Numbered from the stretch's first letter, positions 9,110 to 18,739 are shown. The stretch is DNA of 64,000 nucleotides from Paraburkholderia lacunae (GCF_003353175.1 NZ_QHKS01000025.1:56486-120485), one strand, 5' to 3'. The notes: a model not told the origin generated them from the letters alone. Made by a program: numbers and translations.

Positions 9110-9862
9110 TCAGGCGTCGTCCGATTCGCGCAGCCGGTCCGCGAGGGTCTGCGCAGCCGCGAAGTCCAGATCGCCCGAGTAAATCGCCCGGCCGCAGATC
9201 ACGCCTTCGATGCCCTCGTCCTCGACTTCGCACAACGATTCGATGTCCGCGAGATTCGACAAACCGCCGCTCGCGATCACCGGAATCTTCACCGCGCGCG
9301 CGAGACGCACCGTCGCTTCGATGTTGATGCCTTGCAGCATGCCGTCGCGGCCGATGTCGGTGTAGATGATCGATTCGCAGCCGTAATCCTCGAACTTGCG
9401 CGCCAGATCGGCCACTTCATGGCCCGTCAGCTTGCTCCAGCCGTCGGTGGCGACTTTGCCGTCTTTCGCATCCAGCCCGACGATGATATGGCCGCCGAAC
9501 GCCGTGCACGCATCCTGCAAGAAGCCCGGGTTCTTCACCGCCGCCGTGCCGATGATCACGTACGACAAACCGTCGTCGAGGTAGCGCTCGATCGTGTTCA
9601 GGTCGCGGATGCCGCCGCCCAGCTGGACGGGAATCTCGCCGCCCACCTCGTCGATGATCGCGCGAATCGCGTCTTCGTTCTTCGGCTTGCCGGCGAATGC
9701 GCCATTCAGGTCGACGAGATGCAGGCGCCGGGCGCCGCGGTCGACCCAATGCCGGGCCATCGCCGCCGGTTCCTCGGAAAAAATCGTCGCCTGGTCCATA
9801 TCGCCTTGTTTGAGGCGTACACACTGACCATCTTTCAGGTCGATGGCGGGAATCAGCAGCAT
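9110..9862 (-). CDS. hisA: ProFAR isomerase (HisA)
   Basis: 250-residue TIM barrel homologous to HisF, opening with LLIPAIDLKDGQCVRL (catalytic Asp near residue 8) and with the second Asp in YTDIGRDGML near 130. It performs the Amadori isomerisation of ProFAR (fourth step). It lies between hisH and hisF, with 214 bases of non-coding sequence before it. Confidence 0.97.
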   Translation of the reverse strand: MLLIPAIDLKDGQCVRLKQGDMDQATIFSEEPAAMARHWVDRGARRLHLVDLNGAFAGKPKNEDAIRAIIDEVGGEIPVQLGGGIRDLNTIERYLDDGLSYVIIGTAAVKNPGFLQDACTAFGGHIIVGLDAKDGKVATDGWSKLTGHEVADLARKFEDYGCESIIYTDIGRDGMLQGINIEATVRLARAVKIPVIASGGLSNLADIESLCEVEDEGIEGVICGRAIYSGDLDFAAAQTLADRLRESDDA

Positions 9863-10076
9863 AGCAATCGGGTGTTGTCTGGGAGGTGGTTGAAGGTTGG
9901 CGGCAGTGGCTGGTGAGCCAGCTCGACGCGACGCCGTTCCGCTAGTTTAGTACAACTCTTTGGGCACCCTTGCCGGGCGCCGTGGAGCCGGGAAATCGCC
10001 GTGCTGCGGTTGCGGCGCGCGGCAGCCGCCCGGCCTGTAGTGGAACGGTGCACGGCAACTGGATGGGGAAAGGCGC

Positions 10077-10718
10077 TCACGGGTTCCAGTGCACGAAGTT
10101 GCGATACACGCGCAAGCCCGCTTCGGCGCTCTTTTCCGGGTGAAATTGGGTGGCGAAGATGTTATCCCGCGCCACCGCCGACGTAAAGGGCACACCGTAC
10201 ACCGTTTCGCCCGAGGTATGAGCGGCGTTGTCCGGCGCCACGTAATAGCTGTGCACGAAATAGAAGAACGCGTTGTCGGCGACGCCGTCCCACAGCGGAT
10301 GCGGCTGCACCTGACGCACGCGGTTCCAGCCCATCTGCGGGACCTTGAAGCGCGAGCCGTCGTCCTGCAGCTGGCCTTCCAGGTCGAAGCGCAGCACCTT
10401 GCCGGGCAGAAGGCCGAGGCCAGGCGTGTCGCCTTCGGCGCTCCAGTCGAACAGCATCTGCTCGCCGACGCATACACCCATCAGCGGCTTGCTGCGCGAC
10501 GCCTCGAGCACGGCGTCCTGAAGGCCGGATTCGGCGAGGCAGCGCATGCAGTCGGGCATCGCGCCCTGGCCGGGCAGCACCACGCGGTCGGCCGCGCGGA
10601 TCGCTTCAGGCTGATCGACGATCGCCACGTCCGCTTCCGGCGCGGCCTTGCGCAGCGCCTGAGCCACCGAACGCAGGTTGCCCATTCCGTAATCAACAAT
10701 CGCTATCGAAGTTTTCAT
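10077..10718 (-). CDS. hisH: Imidazole glycerol phosphate synthase, glutaminase subunit
   Basis: 213-residue class I glutamine amidotransferase. The triad is visible: nucleophile in GVCVGEQMLF (Cys near 83) and His/Glu in ATQFHPEKS near 195. It supplies ammonia to HisF. The start overlaps the stop of the marC-like gene by 4 bases, so it is translationally coupled to a gene not involved in histidine synthesis. Confidence 0.97.
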   Translation of the reverse strand: MKTSIAIVDYGMGNLRSVAQALRKAAPEADVAIVDQPEAIRAADRVVLPGQGAMPDCMRCLAESGLQDAVLEASRSKPLMGVCVGEQMLFDWSAEGDTPGLGLLPGKVLRFDLEGQLQDDGSRFKVPQMGWNRVRQVQPHPLWDGVADNAFFYFVHSYYVAPDNAAHTSGETVYGVPFTSAVARDNIFATQFHPEKSAEAGLRVYRNFVHWNP

Positions 10719-11335
10719 TTCAAGTTAGGCAGCAATGCCTTCAATCCGTCGACGATGAATTCCACCGCCAGCGCGGATAACATCAAACCCATGAGCCGCG
10801 TGCCGATGTTGATACCCGTGCGACCCACCCAGCGGGCAATCGGTTCGGCAAGACGCAGCGAAAAAAAGCAGATCACCGCCAGCACCGCGCCGATCGCGAT
10901 CAGGCTGAGCCGGTTATACCAATGCGCCGAGCCGGCCGCATAGATGATCGTCGTGCTGATCGCGCCTGGGCCGGTCAGGAGCGGAATCGCCAGCGGCACG
11001 ACCGCGACGTTGTCCTTCTGCTCGGCTTCGTGGCGCTCTTCCGGTGTCGAACGGCTGTTGCCGATCTGCGCGTTCAGCATGTTGATCGCCATCAGCAGCA
11101 TGATGATCCCGCCGCCCACTTCGAGCGAGCCGACCGAAATGCCGAAGAAGCTGATGATCTGCTGCCCGAGCAGCGTGGTCACCGCGATCACGCAGAACAC
11201 CGAAATCGCCGCGATACGGATCGTCCTGCGCCGCTCGAGCTCGCCCTGCTGCGCCGTCAGGCTCATGAAGAACGGGATGGCGCCGATCGGATTGATCAGC
11301 GCCAGCAGCGAAATAAACGACTTCAGACTGTCCAT
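10715..11335 (-). CDS. MarC-family inner-membrane protein
   Basis: 206 residues, six predicted membrane segments, with the family features FISLLALINPIGAIPFF at the N terminus and AIPLLTGPGAISTTI mid-protein. MarC proteins have no agreed function; the early link to multiple antibiotic resistance was not upheld. It sits between hisB and hisH and shares a 4-base overlap with hisH, so it must be co-transcribed with the histidine genes. Confidence 0.93.
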   Translation of the reverse strand: MDSLKSFISLLALINPIGAIPFFMSLTAQQGELERRRTIRIAAISVFCVIAVTTLLGQQIISFFGISVGSLEVGGGIIMLLMAINMLNAQIGNSRSTPEERHEAEQKDNVAVVPLAIPLLTGPGAISTTIIYAAGSAHWYNRLSLIAIGAVLAVICFFSLRLAEPIARWVGRTGINIGTRLMGLMLSALAVEFIVDGLKALLPNLK

Positions 11336-11394
11336 CGCATACCGGGCGCGCGCGAGCGCAGCCGGTCCAGGTTCCGAGGCGGGTAAATGAGCGC

Positions 11395-11982
11395 TTAAAG
11401 GCTGCCCTTGGTCGACGGAATCTGCCCCGCCGCGCGTTCGTCCAGTTCGACGGCCATGCGCAACGCACGTCCGAACGCCTTGAACACCGTTTCCATCTGG
11501 TGATGGGCGTTCAGGCCGCGCAGGTTGTCGATATGCAGCGTCACGCCGGCGTGATTCACGAAACCGCGGAAAAATTCGATGGAGAGATCGACGTCGAACG
11601 TGCCGATGCGCGCGCGCGTGAACGGCACATGGAATTCGAGGCCCGGACGGCCGGAAAAGTCGATCACGACGCGCGACAGCGCTTCGTCGAGCGGCACGTA
11701 GGAATGACCGTAGCGGCGAATTCCCTTGCGGTCGCCGATGGCTTTCGCGACTGCCTGACCGAGCGTGATGCCGGTGTCTTCGACCGTGTGGTGGTCGTCG
11801 ATGTGCAGGTCGCCATGCGCTTCGATGTCGAGATCGATCAATCCATGCCGCGCGATCTGGTCGAGCATGTGGTCGAGGAACGGCACGCCGGTGGCCAGCT
11901 TCTGCTGACCGGTGCCGTCCAGATTGATCTTCACACGGATCTGCGTTTCGCTGGTGTTGCGAACGACTTCCGCAAGGCGCAT
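11395..11982 (-). CDS. hisB: Imidazoleglycerol-phosphate dehydratase
   Basis: 195 residues, monofunctional (the E. coli enzyme carries an added phosphatase domain, absent here). Manganese-binding histidine motifs DHMLDQIARHG, DDHHTVEDTG and a second set (ALSRVVIDFSGRP, NHAGVTLHID, HHQMETVFKAFG) are present. It catalyses the sixth step. A separate histidinol-phosphatase must be encoded elsewhere. Confidence 0.97.
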   Translation of the reverse strand: MRLAEVVRNTSETQIRVKINLDGTGQQKLATGVPFLDHMLDQIARHGLIDLDIEAHGDLHIDDHHTVEDTGITLGQAVAKAIGDRKGIRRYGHSYVPLDEALSRVVIDFSGRPGLEFHVPFTRARIGTFDVDLSIEFFRGFVNHAGVTLHIDNLRGLNAHHQMETVFKAFGRALRMAVELDERAAGQIPSTKGSL

Positions 11983-12085
11983 GGTAATTCCTCGAATCTA
12001 GCTAGAAAGCAGTAATAGTGTGGGATGGGAAAACGGCGGGCCGCGCGCGTCATGCCGAAGCGCTCACGCAGCCCTTTAACGCCGT

Positions 12086-13156
12086 TCAATGCAGCACGAG
12101 TTTCAGTGCGGCGACCAACTGGGCGTTTTCATCAGGGGAACCGACAGTCAAACGCACGCAATTGGCCAGCAATGGATGCATTTTACTCACGTTTTTGATC
12201 AGAACCCGTGCTGCCAGCAGCGTTTCGAACATAACGGACGCATCGGGCACCCGCACCAGCAGGAAGTTGCCGGCGCTCGGGAACACTTCTGCGCCCGGCA
12301 ATTGGGCCACGGCCTGCGCGAGTTTCGACCGCTCTTCGCGCAACTGCGCGGCCTGGGAGTCGAGCACATCGACGTGGTCGAGCAGGAAATCGGCGGCGGC
12401 CTGCGTCAGCACGTTGGTGTTGTACGGCGGGCGCACCTTGTCGAATTCGGTCAGCCACGCGGGCTTGCCGACCAGGTAACCGAGGCGGATTCCGGCCAGA
12501 CCGAGCTTGGATACCGTGCGCATCACGACGACGTTGTCGAACGCGTCGGCGCGCGGCAGCCAGCTTTGCTGCGCGAACGGCTGATACGCCTCGTCGATCA
12601 CCACGAGGCTCTTGCTCGCCGCGGCGATGATGCGCTCCATGCCGGCGTCGTCGTAGAGCGTGCCGGTCGGATTGTTCGGATAGGCCAGGTAGACGATGGC
12701 CGGTTCATGCTCGGCGATCGCGGCGAGCATGGCCTCGGTGTCGAGCGTGAAGTCGGCCTTCAGCGGCACGCCGATGAACTCCAGATTCGCCAGCTTCGCC
12801 GACATCTGGTACATCACGAAACCCGGCATCGGCGCGAGCACCTTGGCGCCCGGCTTCGCGCACGCAATCGACAGCATGCTGATGATCTCGTCCGAGCCGT
12901 TGCCGAGCAGCACGTCACAGCCGACCGGCACGCCCATCACGCGCTTGATCTTCTCGATCAGCGCTTCCGGACGCGGCGCCGGATAACGGTTCAGCGCGAC
13001 GCCGGCCAGATGCTCGCCCAGATGCGCGGCCAGCACCGGCGGCAGCGGAAACGGATTTTCCATCGCGTCGAGCTTGATGTAGCCCGTCGCGTCCGGAACC
13101 GGGTAGCTCGTCATCGCGAGCACGTCGCGGCGGATGATGTCTTGAGGTGTCGTCAT
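12086..13156 (-). CDS. hisC: Histidinol-phosphate aminotransferase
   Basis: 356-residue fold-type I PLP enzyme: substrate-binding N terminus, the loop LLGNGSDEII, AYPNNPTGTL, VVIDEAYQPF, and the PLP-lysine motif VSKLGLAGIRLGY near residue 220. It transaminates imidazole-acetol phosphate. Gaps are 103 bases to hisB and 194 bases from hisD. Closely related paralogues exist for tyrosine/phenylalanine, but the position inside the his cluster settles the role. Confidence 0.95.
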   Translation of the reverse strand: MTTPQDIIRRDVLAMTSYPVPDATGYIKLDAMENPFPLPPVLAAHLGEHLAGVALNRYPAPRPEALIEKIKRVMGVPVGCDVLLGNGSDEIISMLSIACAKPGAKVLAPMPGFVMYQMSAKLANLEFIGVPLKADFTLDTEAMLAAIAEHEPAIVYLAYPNNPTGTLYDDAGMERIIAAASKSLVVIDEAYQPFAQQSWLPRADAFDNVVVMRTVSKLGLAGIRLGYLVGKPAWLTEFDKVRPPYNTNVLTQAAADFLLDHVDVLDSQAAQLREERSKLAQAVAQLPGAEVFPSAGNFLLVRVPDASVMFETLLAARVLIKNVSKMHPLLANCVRLTVGSPDENAQLVAALKLVLH

Positions 13157-13350
13157 AAGTCAGCGGACCGGGCCGCAAGGGAGACGCCGGCCTGGTATCG
13201 GCGGCGCGCCGGCCGTTCCAGGTTGGTCTGTATTGTCGTTATTCAACGGAAAACCGCACGAAATCCGTCGGCGAAGTTCGCGGACATCGGCCCGATGCCC
13301 GCCTGCTCCAGCATCGAACAGTCCGTGTTCGGCCGCTTTCACGCCCGCCT

Positions 13351-14673
13351 TCAGCTGTTTTGCCGCATCCGGTATTCGGCGCTGCGGGCATGCGCCTGCA
13401 GGCCTTCGCCGTAGGCGAGTTCGGCGGCGATCTCGCCGAGCGTCTGCGCGCCTTCCGCGCTGACTTCGATCACGCTGGAGCGCTTGAAGAAATCATAGAC
13501 GCCCAGCGGCGACGAAAATCGTGCGGTACGCGACGTGGGCAGCACGTGATTCGGCCCCGCGCAATAGTCGCCGAGGCTTTCGCTGGTGTAGCGGCCGAGG
13601 AAGATCGCGCCGGCGTGGCGGATCAGCTTGCCCCATTGATGCGGCTCCAGCGCGGAGATTTCGAGGTGCTCCGGCGCGATGTCGTTGGCGATCGCGCAGG
13701 CTTCGGCCATGTCGCGCACCTTGATCAGCGCGCCGCGGCCTTCGAGCGAAGCGCGGATCACGTCCCGGCGCGGCATGGCGGGCAGCAGCTCGTCGATCGC
13801 TTCCTGCACGCGGCCGATGAACGCCTCGTCCGGACACAGCAGGATGGATTGCGCGAGTTCATCGTGCTCGGCTTGCGAGAACAGGTCCATCGCGACCCAG
13901 CGCGGATCGGTGGTGCCGTCGCACAACACGAGAATTTCCGACGGCCCGGCGATCATGTCGATGCCGACCGTACCGAACACGCGGCGCTTGGCCGACGCGA
14001 CGTACGCGTTGCCGGGGCCGCAGATCTTGTCGACGGGCGGTATGGTTTCGGTGCCGTAGGCGAGAGCGCCCACCGCCTGCGCGCCGCCGATCGTAAACAC
14101 GCGATCCACGCCGCCCAGCAAGGCAGCCGCCAGCACCAGCGGATTCTTTACTCCGTCCGGCGTGGGTACGACCATGATGATTTCGCGCACGCCGGCCACC
14201 CGCGCCGGTATCGCGTTCATCAGCACCGACGACGGATACGCCGCCTTGCCGCCCGGCACGTAAATACCCGCTCGATCCAGCGGCGTGACCTTCTGGCCGA
14301 GCACAGTGCCGTCGGCTTCTGTGTACTGCCAGCTGTGGCTGCCGCACTCGATCTTCTGCTTCTCGTGATAACCGCGCACACGCGCCGCCGCCGCTTCGAG
14401 CGCCGCGCGACGCTTAGGCTCGAGGCCTTCGAGCGCCGCTTCGAGTTCCGACATCGGCAGCTCGAGCGCCGCGACGCTCGTCGCGTCGACGCGGTCGAAG
14501 CGGTTCGTGTACTCGAGCACAGCGGCATCGCCGCGCGCCTTCACGTCGTTCAGAATCTGCGCGGCCGAGCGCTCGATTGCTTCGTCCTCGCTCGCCTCGA
14601 ACGCGAGCACCGCGTGCAGCGACTTCTGGAAGTCGGAAGCAGTGGAATCGAGTTTGCGAATCTTGATAGACAT
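13351..14673 (-). CDS. hisD: Histidinol dehydrogenase
   Basis: 440 residues. It oxidises histidinol to histidine in two NAD-dependent steps. Seen: YVPGGKAAYPSSVLM, GPGNAYVASAKR, GPSEILVL, SQAEHDELAQS (zinc-ligand region) and the C-terminal NHVLPTS motif containing a zinc-ligand His. Normal family length (430-440). Located 48 bases after hisG. Confidence 0.97.
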   Translation of the reverse strand: MSIKIRKLDSTASDFQKSLHAVLAFEASEDEAIERSAAQILNDVKARGDAAVLEYTNRFDRVDATSVAALELPMSELEAALEGLEPKRRAALEAAAARVRGYHEKQKIECGSHSWQYTEADGTVLGQKVTPLDRAGIYVPGGKAAYPSSVLMNAIPARVAGVREIIMVVPTPDGVKNPLVLAAALLGGVDRVFTIGGAQAVGALAYGTETIPPVDKICGPGNAYVASAKRRVFGTVGIDMIAGPSEILVLCDGTTDPRWVAMDLFSQAEHDELAQSILLCPDEAFIGRVQEAIDELLPAMPRRDVIRASLEGRGALIKVRDMAEACAIANDIAPEHLEISALEPHQWGKLIRHAGAIFLGRYTSESLGDYCAGPNHVLPTSRTARFSSPLGVYDFFKRSSVIEVSAEGAQTLGEIAAELAYGEGLQAHARSAEYRMRQNS

Positions 14674-14721
14674 ACGGATATCCGTTTCGGTAAGGCGCGC
14701 TTTACAGCGTGGTCAAACTGC

Positions 14722-15420
14722 TCAGGCCGCCGCAGCGCCGGGCTTCGACGCGCGTTCGAACGCGTCGAGGATCGGCCGCAGCGCGGCGCGCTTGAGCTTC
14801 AGCGCCGCCTGGTTCACAACGAGGCGCGACGAAATCTGCATGATCTCCTCCACCTCGACAAGATTGTTGGCACGCAAGGTATTGCCCGAGCTCACCAGGT
14901 CGACGATCGCATCGGCGAGGCCGACCAGCGGCGCCAGCTCCATCGAGCCGTACAGCTTGATCAGGTCGACGTGAACGCCCTTGGCGGCGAAATGCTCGCG
15001 TGCGGTTTCGACGTATTTGGTCGCCACCCGCAGCCGGGCACCCTGACGCACGGCGCTCGCATAGTCAAAACCCGCCGCCACCGCGACCGACATCCGGCAA
15101 CGCGCGATATCCAGATCGACCGGCTGATACAGCCCGCTGCCGCCGTGTTCGAGCAGCACGTCCTTGCCGGCCACGCCGAAATCGGCTGCGCCGTACTCGA
15201 CGTAAGTCGGCACGTCAGTGGCGCGCACGATGATCACCCGCAGGTTCGCGTCCGTGGTGGGCAGAATCAGCTTGCGCGAGGTTTCCGGATCTTCGGTCAC
15301 TTCGATGCCGGCTGCGGCGAGCAGCGGCAGCGTCTCTTCGAAGATACGCCCTTTCGACAAAGCCAACGTGAGCGGTGCGCTCGCCGCCGGCGACGACGAC
15401 GTTTGCGGCATCGAGCTCAT
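14722..15420 (-). CDS. hisG: ATP phosphoribosyltransferase, short (HisZ-dependent) form
   Basis: 232 residues, first enzyme of histidine synthesis. The catalytic core is present (LALSKGRIFEETLPLL, VEYGAADFGVAGKDVLLE, DAIVDLVSSGNTLRANNL with the PRPP loop), but the C-terminal ~80-residue histidine-binding domain of long-form HisG is missing. Short HisG enzymes work in a complex with HisZ, which carries regulation; no hisZ is in the window. The start overlaps the murA stop by 4 bases. Confidence 0.95.
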   Translation of the reverse strand: MSSMPQTSSSPAASAPLTLALSKGRIFEETLPLLAAAGIEVTEDPETSRKLILPTTDANLRVIIVRATDVPTYVEYGAADFGVAGKDVLLEHGGSGLYQPVDLDIARCRMSVAVAAGFDYASAVRQGARLRVATKYVETAREHFAAKGVHVDLIKLYGSMELAPLVGLADAIVDLVSSGNTLRANNLVEVEEIMQISSRLVVNQAALKLKRAALRPILDAFERASKPGAAAA

Positions 15421-16679
15421 GCCTCGCTCCCGGAAATGCGGCGCACTTTCGCGCCGATCGCAGTGAGCTTGGTTTCCATCCGGTCATAACCGCGATCCAG
15501 GTGATAGATGCGGTCGATCAGCGTTTCGCCTTCGGCACGCAGCGCGGCAATCACGAGACTCGCTGACGCTCGCAGATCGGTGGCCATCACCTTCGCGCCC
15601 GAGAGTTTGTCGACGCCGGTCACGAGCGCAGTGTTGCCGTCGATCGTGATGTTCGCGCCGAGGCGGTTCAACTCCTGCACGTGCATGAAGCGGTTTTCGA
15701 AAATCGTTTCCACGACCTGCGACGTACCTTCGGCGAGCGTGTTCAGCGCCATGAACTGCGCCTGCATGTCGGTCGGGAACGCCGGGTACTCGGAGGTGCG
15801 GAACGTGACCGCGCTCGGACGCCTGTTCATGCGCACGCGCATCCAGTCCTCGCCTTCCTCGATCGTCACGCCCGCTTCGCGCAGCTTGTCCGTCACGGCT
15901 TCGAGAATCAGCGGACGCACTTTACGCAACGTCACGTCGCCACCGGCTGCGGCCACCGCGCACAGGAACGTGCCGGCTTCGATGCGATCCGGAATCACCG
16001 TGTGCTTCGCGCCATGCAGCTTGTCGACGCCCTGGATCATCAGACGGTCCGTACCGATGCCTTCGATCTTTGCCCCCATCTCGACCAGCAGATGCGCGAG
16101 GTCGCCGACTTCCGGTTCGCGTGCGGCGTTCTCGATCACCGTTTCGCCTTCGGCCAGCACGGCGGCCATCAGCAGGTTTTCGGTGCCGGTCACCGTGATC
16201 ATGTCGGTCACGATGCGCGCGCCCTTCAGACGCTTCGCGCGCGCTTCGATGAAGCCGTGTTCGATCGTGATCTCGGCGCCCATCGCCTGCAGACCCTTGA
16301 TGTGCTGATCGACCGGACGCGCGCCGATTGCGCAGCCGCCCGGCAGCGACACCCTGGCGTGGCCGAAGCGCGCGACCAGCGGGCCGAGCACCAGGATCGA
16401 CGCACGCATCGTCTTCACCAGTTCGTACGGCGCGACGAGGTTATCCACCTTCGACGCGTCCAGCGCCACGCGCCCCGCGCCGCTCTCGATACGCACGCCC
16501 ATCTGGCCGAGCAGCTTGAGCATCGTGCGCACGTCCTGCAGGTCGGGCACGTTTTCCAGATGCACCGGCTCCGCGCTGAGCAGACCCGCGCACAGGATCG
16601 GCAACGCCGCGTTCTTCGCACCTGAGACGACGATTTCACCCGAAAGCGGGTAGCCACCTTCAATGACGAGTTTATCCAT
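15417..16679 (-). CDS. murA: UDP-N-acetylglucosamine 1-carboxyvinyltransferase
   Basis: 420 residues. It transfers enolpyruvate to UDP-GlcNAc, the first committed step of peptidoglycan synthesis and the fosfomycin target. Seen: GAKNAALPI at the N terminus and the catalytic-Cys loop GGCAIGARPVDQH with Cys near 117. The frame is open to 16778, but MDKLVIEGG at 16679 matches the family start and has AGGAA upstream. Its end overlaps hisG, tying cell-wall and histidine genes into one transcript. Confidence 0.96.
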   Translation of the reverse strand: MDKLVIEGGYPLSGEIVVSGAKNAALPILCAGLLSAEPVHLENVPDLQDVRTMLKLLGQMGVRIESGAGRVALDASKVDNLVAPYELVKTMRASILVLGPLVARFGHARVSLPGGCAIGARPVDQHIKGLQAMGAEITIEHGFIEARAKRLKGARIVTDMITVTGTENLLMAAVLAEGETVIENAAREPEVGDLAHLLVEMGAKIEGIGTDRLMIQGVDKLHGAKHTVIPDRIEAGTFLCAVAAAGGDVTLRKVRPLILEAVTDKLREAGVTIEEGEDWMRVRMNRRPSAVTFRTSEYPAFPTDMQAQFMALNTLAEGTSQVVETIFENRFMHVQELNRLGANITIDGNTALVTGVDKLSGAKVMATDLRASASLVIAALRAEGETLIDRIYHLDRGYDRMETKLTAIGAKVRRISGSEA

Positions 16680-16790
16680 GCCTGTCAGTTCCTGATGGAC
16701 CCGGATTTCAGCCGGGCTTGCTTTGCTTGTGTTCGGCGCGCCGCTACCGGCCTCGCGCCCTTCTTGAGTAATTCGCACTAAATTTCCAGA

Positions 16791-17030
16791 TTACGCGTTC
16801 TGCCATTCGGCGGGCGTCAGCGTCTTCATGCTGAGCGCGTGGATTTCTTCGCGCATGCGGTCGCCGAGCGCCGCATACACGAGTTGATGGCGCGCGATCA
16901 GACGCTTGCCTTCGAAGCTGGGCGAAACGATGGTCGCAAAGAAATGCTGGCCGTCGCCTTCGACTTCGAGATGCTGGCAAGCAAGCCCAGCCGCGATGTA
17001 TTGCTTGACCTGTTCGGGAGTCGGCAACAT
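16791..17030 (-). CDS. BolA-family protein (IbaG-like)
   Basis: 79 residues with the BolA fold signature: VEGDGQHFFATIVSPSFEGKRLIARHQLVYAAL, with the conserved His in the HQLVY helix. Proteins of this size and neighbourhood (mla/ABC genes upstream, murA downstream) are IbaG/YrbA-like; they bind [2Fe-2S] clusters with monothiol glutaredoxins. It lies 15 bases after the permease gene. Confidence 0.92.
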   Translation of the reverse strand: MLPTPEQVKQYIAAGLACQHLEVEGDGQHFFATIVSPSFEGKRLIARHQLVYAALGDRMREEIHALSMKTLTPAEWQNA

Positions 17031-17045
17031 GAGAGAAGCTCCTGA

Positions 17046-17810
17046 TCAGTGGCGCAGCTTGTAGCCGGACGCGAGCATGCGCATCGCGATCACCGCCAGC
17101 ACCACGAAGAAACCGGCAACGATCGCGAGGCTCGTGAGCGGATCGACATCCGACATCCCGAAGAAACCATAGCGAAAGCCGTCGATCATGTAGAAAAAGG
17201 GATTGAGCCGCGACACTTCGCGCCACACCGGCGGCAGCGTATGCGTGGAGTAGAACACGCCCGAGAGGAACGTGAGCGGCATGATCAGAAAGTTTTGAAA
17301 CGCAGCGAGCTGGTCGAACTTTTCGGCCCAGATGCCGGCGATCAACCCGAGTGTGCCGAGGATCGCCGCGCCGAAAATAGCGAACAGAATGATGTAGAGC
17401 GGCGCGCTGAAGCTGACCGGCACGAACCAGATCGTCACGATGAATACGCCGGCACCCACTGCCAATCCGCGCGCGACGGCCGCCAGCACATACGCGCCGA
17501 ACATCTCGTAGTGCGACAGCGGCGGCAGCAGCACGAACACGAGATTGCCGGTGATCTTCGACTGGATCAGCGACGACGAGCTATTCGCAAACGCATTCTG
17601 CAACACGCTCATCATGACGAGGCCCGGAATCAGGAAGCTCGTGTATTCGACGCCCGGGTAGACATGCACATGATCGCGCAGCGCGTGGCCGAAAATCGTC
17701 AGATACAGCAGCGCGGTGATGACCGGCGCCAGCACGGTCTGGAACGACACCTTCCAGAAACGCAGGATTTCCTTGTAAAACAGCGTGCCGAATCCGCTAT
17801 AGCCGTTCAT
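17046..17810 (-). CDS. ABC-2 type exporter permease (YadH-like)
   Basis: 254 residues with six membrane segments and the ABC-2 signature around SFLIPGLVMMSVLQNAF and FLSGVFYSTHTLPPVW. The start at 17810 (MNGYSGFGTLFYKE) overlaps the ATPase stop by 4 bases; the longer open frame upstream is shadow. With the ATPase it forms a half-transporter pair of the YadGH/NodIJ type. Substrate unknown. Confidence 0.93.
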   Translation of the reverse strand: MNGYSGFGTLFYKEILRFWKVSFQTVLAPVITALLYLTIFGHALRDHVHVYPGVEYTSFLIPGLVMMSVLQNAFANSSSSLIQSKITGNLVFVLLPPLSHYEMFGAYVLAAVARGLAVGAGVFIVTIWFVPVSFSAPLYIILFAIFGAAILGTLGLIAGIWAEKFDQLAAFQNFLIMPLTFLSGVFYSTHTLPPVWREVSRLNPFFYMIDGFRYGFFGMSDVDPLTSLAIVAGFFVVLAVIAMRMLASGYKLRH

Positions 17811-18739
17811 GCCAGCCCCTCGATCACTTCCGGACCGTTCATCACCTGAACGAACACATCTTCGAGGTCGGCCTTGCGGACCTCGATTTCCTCGAATGTA
17901 CAGCCCGCCGCACGGCACTGCGCGAGAATCCGCTCGACGTCGTCGTAGCTCGCGAGGCGCAGCAGATGCTGGCGGCCATTGCCGTTGCCCGCGCCGCTCT
18001 CCACTTCAAGCGAGCGCAGCTCGGCGGGCAGCACGCCTTTCGCGAGGCGCACGAACAATTGCATGCCGGCAAAGCGTTGTAGCAATGCGCTGGTGCGATC
18101 GAGCGCGACCACTTCGCCGCGCCGCAGCATCGCAATACGGTCGCACAGCGATTCAGCCTCTTCCAGATAGTGCGTAGTCAGCACGATCGTGTGACCTTCG
18201 CGATTCAGGCGCGAGATGAATTTCCACAGCGTTTGACGCAATTCGACGTCGACGCCCGCGGTCGGCTCGTCGAGCACGATCACCGGCGGCCGGTGCACCA
18301 GCGCCTGCGCGACCAGCACGCGGCGCTTCATGCCGCCCGACAGCGCGCGCATGTTGGCGTCGGCTTTTTCGGTGAGATCGAGATTGGCCATGATCTCGTC
18401 GATCCACGCGTCGTTGTTGCGCAGCCCGTAATAGCCGGACTGAATGCGCAAGGTTTCCCGCACGGTGAAGAACGGATCGAACACGAGCTCCTGCGGCACC
18501 ACGCCGAGCGCGCGGCGCGCCAGACGAAAATCGTCGACGACGTCGTGGCCGCGCACTGCGATGCTGCCTGCGTCGGCACGCGCCAGACCGGCGAGGATGC
18601 TGATGAGCGTCGTTTTGCCCGCGCCGTTCGGACCGAGCAGTCCGAAAAACTCGCCTTCTTCCACCGTGAGGCTGACGCCCTTGAGCGCCTGCAAGTCCTT
18701 GTAGCGCTTCTTGACGTTACGAATTTCTATGGCTGACAT
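17807..18739 (-). CDS. ABC exporter ATPase (YadG-like)
   Basis: 310 residues. Walker A GPNGAGKTT (about 37-45), Q-loop LGVVPQEL, signature LSGGMKRR, Walker B VIVLDEPTAGVD and the H-loop TTHYLEEAE are all intact. A C-terminal ~80-residue extension, as in drug and polysaccharide exporter ATPases, follows. It opens the minus-strand run toward the his and tat genes; the gap upstream holds the mla terminator, so it needs its own promoter there. Confidence 0.94.
   Translation of the reverse strand: MSAIEIRNVKKRYKDLQALKGVSLTVEEGEFFGLLGPNGAGKTTLISILAGLARADAGSIAVRGHDVVDDFRLARRALGVVPQELVFDPFFTVRETLRIQSGYYGLRNNDAWIDEIMANLDLTEKADANMRALSGGMKRRVLVAQALVHRPPVIVLDEPTAGVDVELRQTLWKFISRLNREGHTIVLTTHYLEEAESLCDRIAMLRRGEVVALDRTSALLQRFAGMQLFVRLAKGVLPAELRSLEVESGAGNGNGRQHLLRLASYDDVERILAQCRAAGCTFEEIEVRKADLEDVFVQVMNGPEVIEGLA

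Noticed and set aside
13360..15489. 709-codon open frame antisense to hisD and hisG
   Set aside because: Same codon-phase artefact; composition is dominated by Arg, Ala and Asp and crosses two real genes.
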